A stretch of 64,000 nt of DNA, from assembly GCA_009841265.1 (NCBI GenBank), contig VXMB01000014.1, positions 479,490 through 543,489 on the forward strand, in the 5' to 3' direction. The stretch is from Gemmatimonadota bacterium. GTDB taxonomy: Bacteria; JAAXHH01. This document shows, piece by piece, positions 63,460 through 64,000 of this stretch. The notes below the pieces were generated by a model, which was given only the letters and a program-made list of their open reading frames with translations, had not been told where the DNA came from and searched no databases. How positions within the stretch are numbered: position 1 is the stretch's first letter; every line of letters starts with the position of its first letter. Position numbers and translations under genes: made by a program.

Positions 63460-64000
63460 TGACGGCGATCACGCTGCCCGACCAGCGCGGACACTTCGGC
63501 ATATTCGGCGGCCGTTACGTTCCGGAGACATTGATGACGGCCCTGGACGAGCTGCTCGAAGTGTACGAGGCGGCGAAGAGGGACCCTGACTTCGAGGAGG
63601 AGTTCCGTTACTACCTCCGGGACTACGTGGGCCGTCCGTCCCCCCTCTACTACGCGGAGCGGTTGACGCAGGCCCTCGGCGGTGCGCGGATCTATCTCAA
63701 GCGGGAGGACCTGAACCACACGGGCGCCCACAAGATCAACAACACCATTGGCCAGATCCTGCTCACCCGGCGCATGAAGAAACCACGGGTCATCGCGGAG
63801 ACCGGGGCGGGCCAGCACGGCGTGGCCACGGCCACCGTGGCCGCCCGCTTCGGCCTGGAATGCGACGTCTACATGGGTTCCGAGGATATGGCCCGCCAGG
63901 CGCTGAACGTCTTCCGCATGCGCCTGATGGGCAGCCGGGTCATCGCCGTCGACGCGGGCAGCCGCACGCTGAAGGACGCGCTGAACGAGGCCCTGCGCGA
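63456..64000 (+). CDS. trpB: Tryptophan synthase beta subunit, 3' end outside window
   Basis: Starts [15 protein letters not shown] at 63456 (alternative ATG at 63459) and is open to the edge (181 codons). [22 protein letters not shown] with the PLP-binding Lys, and [11 protein letters not shown] are all present. trpA probably follows outside. It converts indole and serine to tryptophan. Confidence 0.96.
   Translation, partial: MMTAITLPDQRGHFGIFGGRYVPETLMTALDELLEVYEAAKRDPDFEEEFRYYLRDYVGRPSPLYYAERLTQALGGARIYLKREDLNHTGAHKINNTIGQILLTRRMKKPRVIAETGAGQHGVATATVAARFGLECDVYMGSEDMARQALNVFRMRLMGSRVIAVDAGSRTLKDALNEALR

Overview
The window is a gene-dense, GC-rich chromosomal segment from a Gram-negative-type bacterium. 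It carries a lipoprotein with a lipobox and LysM domain, mur genes, a fused SecDF, zinc-type S4/S14/L36, and tRNAs without encoded CCA. No 16S rRNA is present, so placement is only inference: the fusions and gene order would fit an uncultured FCB-like lineage (Gemmatimonadota or Latescibacterota style), but I cannot prove it. No mobile element, CRISPR array or rRNA was seen. Region 1 (1-7.6 kb, minus strand): an LysM lipoprotein with a perfect consensus promoter, then secDF (one fused gene), ligA, and an arginine-deiminase-like gene cut by the left edge. Also on the minus strand are a DUF1801 protein and a solitary VapB-type antitoxin. Region 2 (8.1-15 kb, plus strand): a murG gene fused to a C-terminal HEAT-repeat domain, mraY, a von Willebrand A protein, a uracil-DNA-glycosylase-like protein and an ammonium transporter with its own promoter. 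Region 3 (15-48 kb, minus strand): almost the entire core translation/transcription superoperon. In transcription order it is tRNA-Thr(UGU)-Tyr(GUA)-Gly(UCC)-Thr(GGU)-tuf2-secE-nusG-rplK-rplA-rplJ-rplL-rpoB-rpoC, a terminator and a new promoter, then rpsL-rpsG-fusA-tuf1, the S10 cluster, the spc cluster with secY-adk-infA-rpmJ, and the alpha cluster rpsM-rpsK-rpsD-rpoA-rplQ, ended by a strong hairpin terminator. The two tuf genes encode identical proteins. Region 4 (48-53 kb, minus strand): a small operon of a DUF624 membrane protein, thymidylate kinase, a small membrane-anchored protein, a dual-specificity phosphatase, a sugar-phosphate-isomerase-like TIM barrel and aspS. Region 5 (53-64 kb, plus strand): a tryptophan/shikimate supraoperon behind a sigma-70-like promoter and a classic-looking attenuator (leader peptide with tandem Trp codons, then a terminator). 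It reads trpL-trpE(G)-trpS-trpD-trpC-trpF-aroE-aroC-aroKB-aroQ-trpB, with trpB cut by the right edge. Many junctions are 4-bp ATGA overlaps. Together these genes run from late shikimate steps through chorismate to tryptophan and on to Trp-tRNA charging. A recurring oddity is short tandem DNA repeats (9-28 bp) at gene 3' ends, in spacers and in protein linkers. The most interesting items are the trp attenuator controlling an operon that also contains trpS, the MurG-HEAT fusion beside an atypical MraY, and the repeat pattern.
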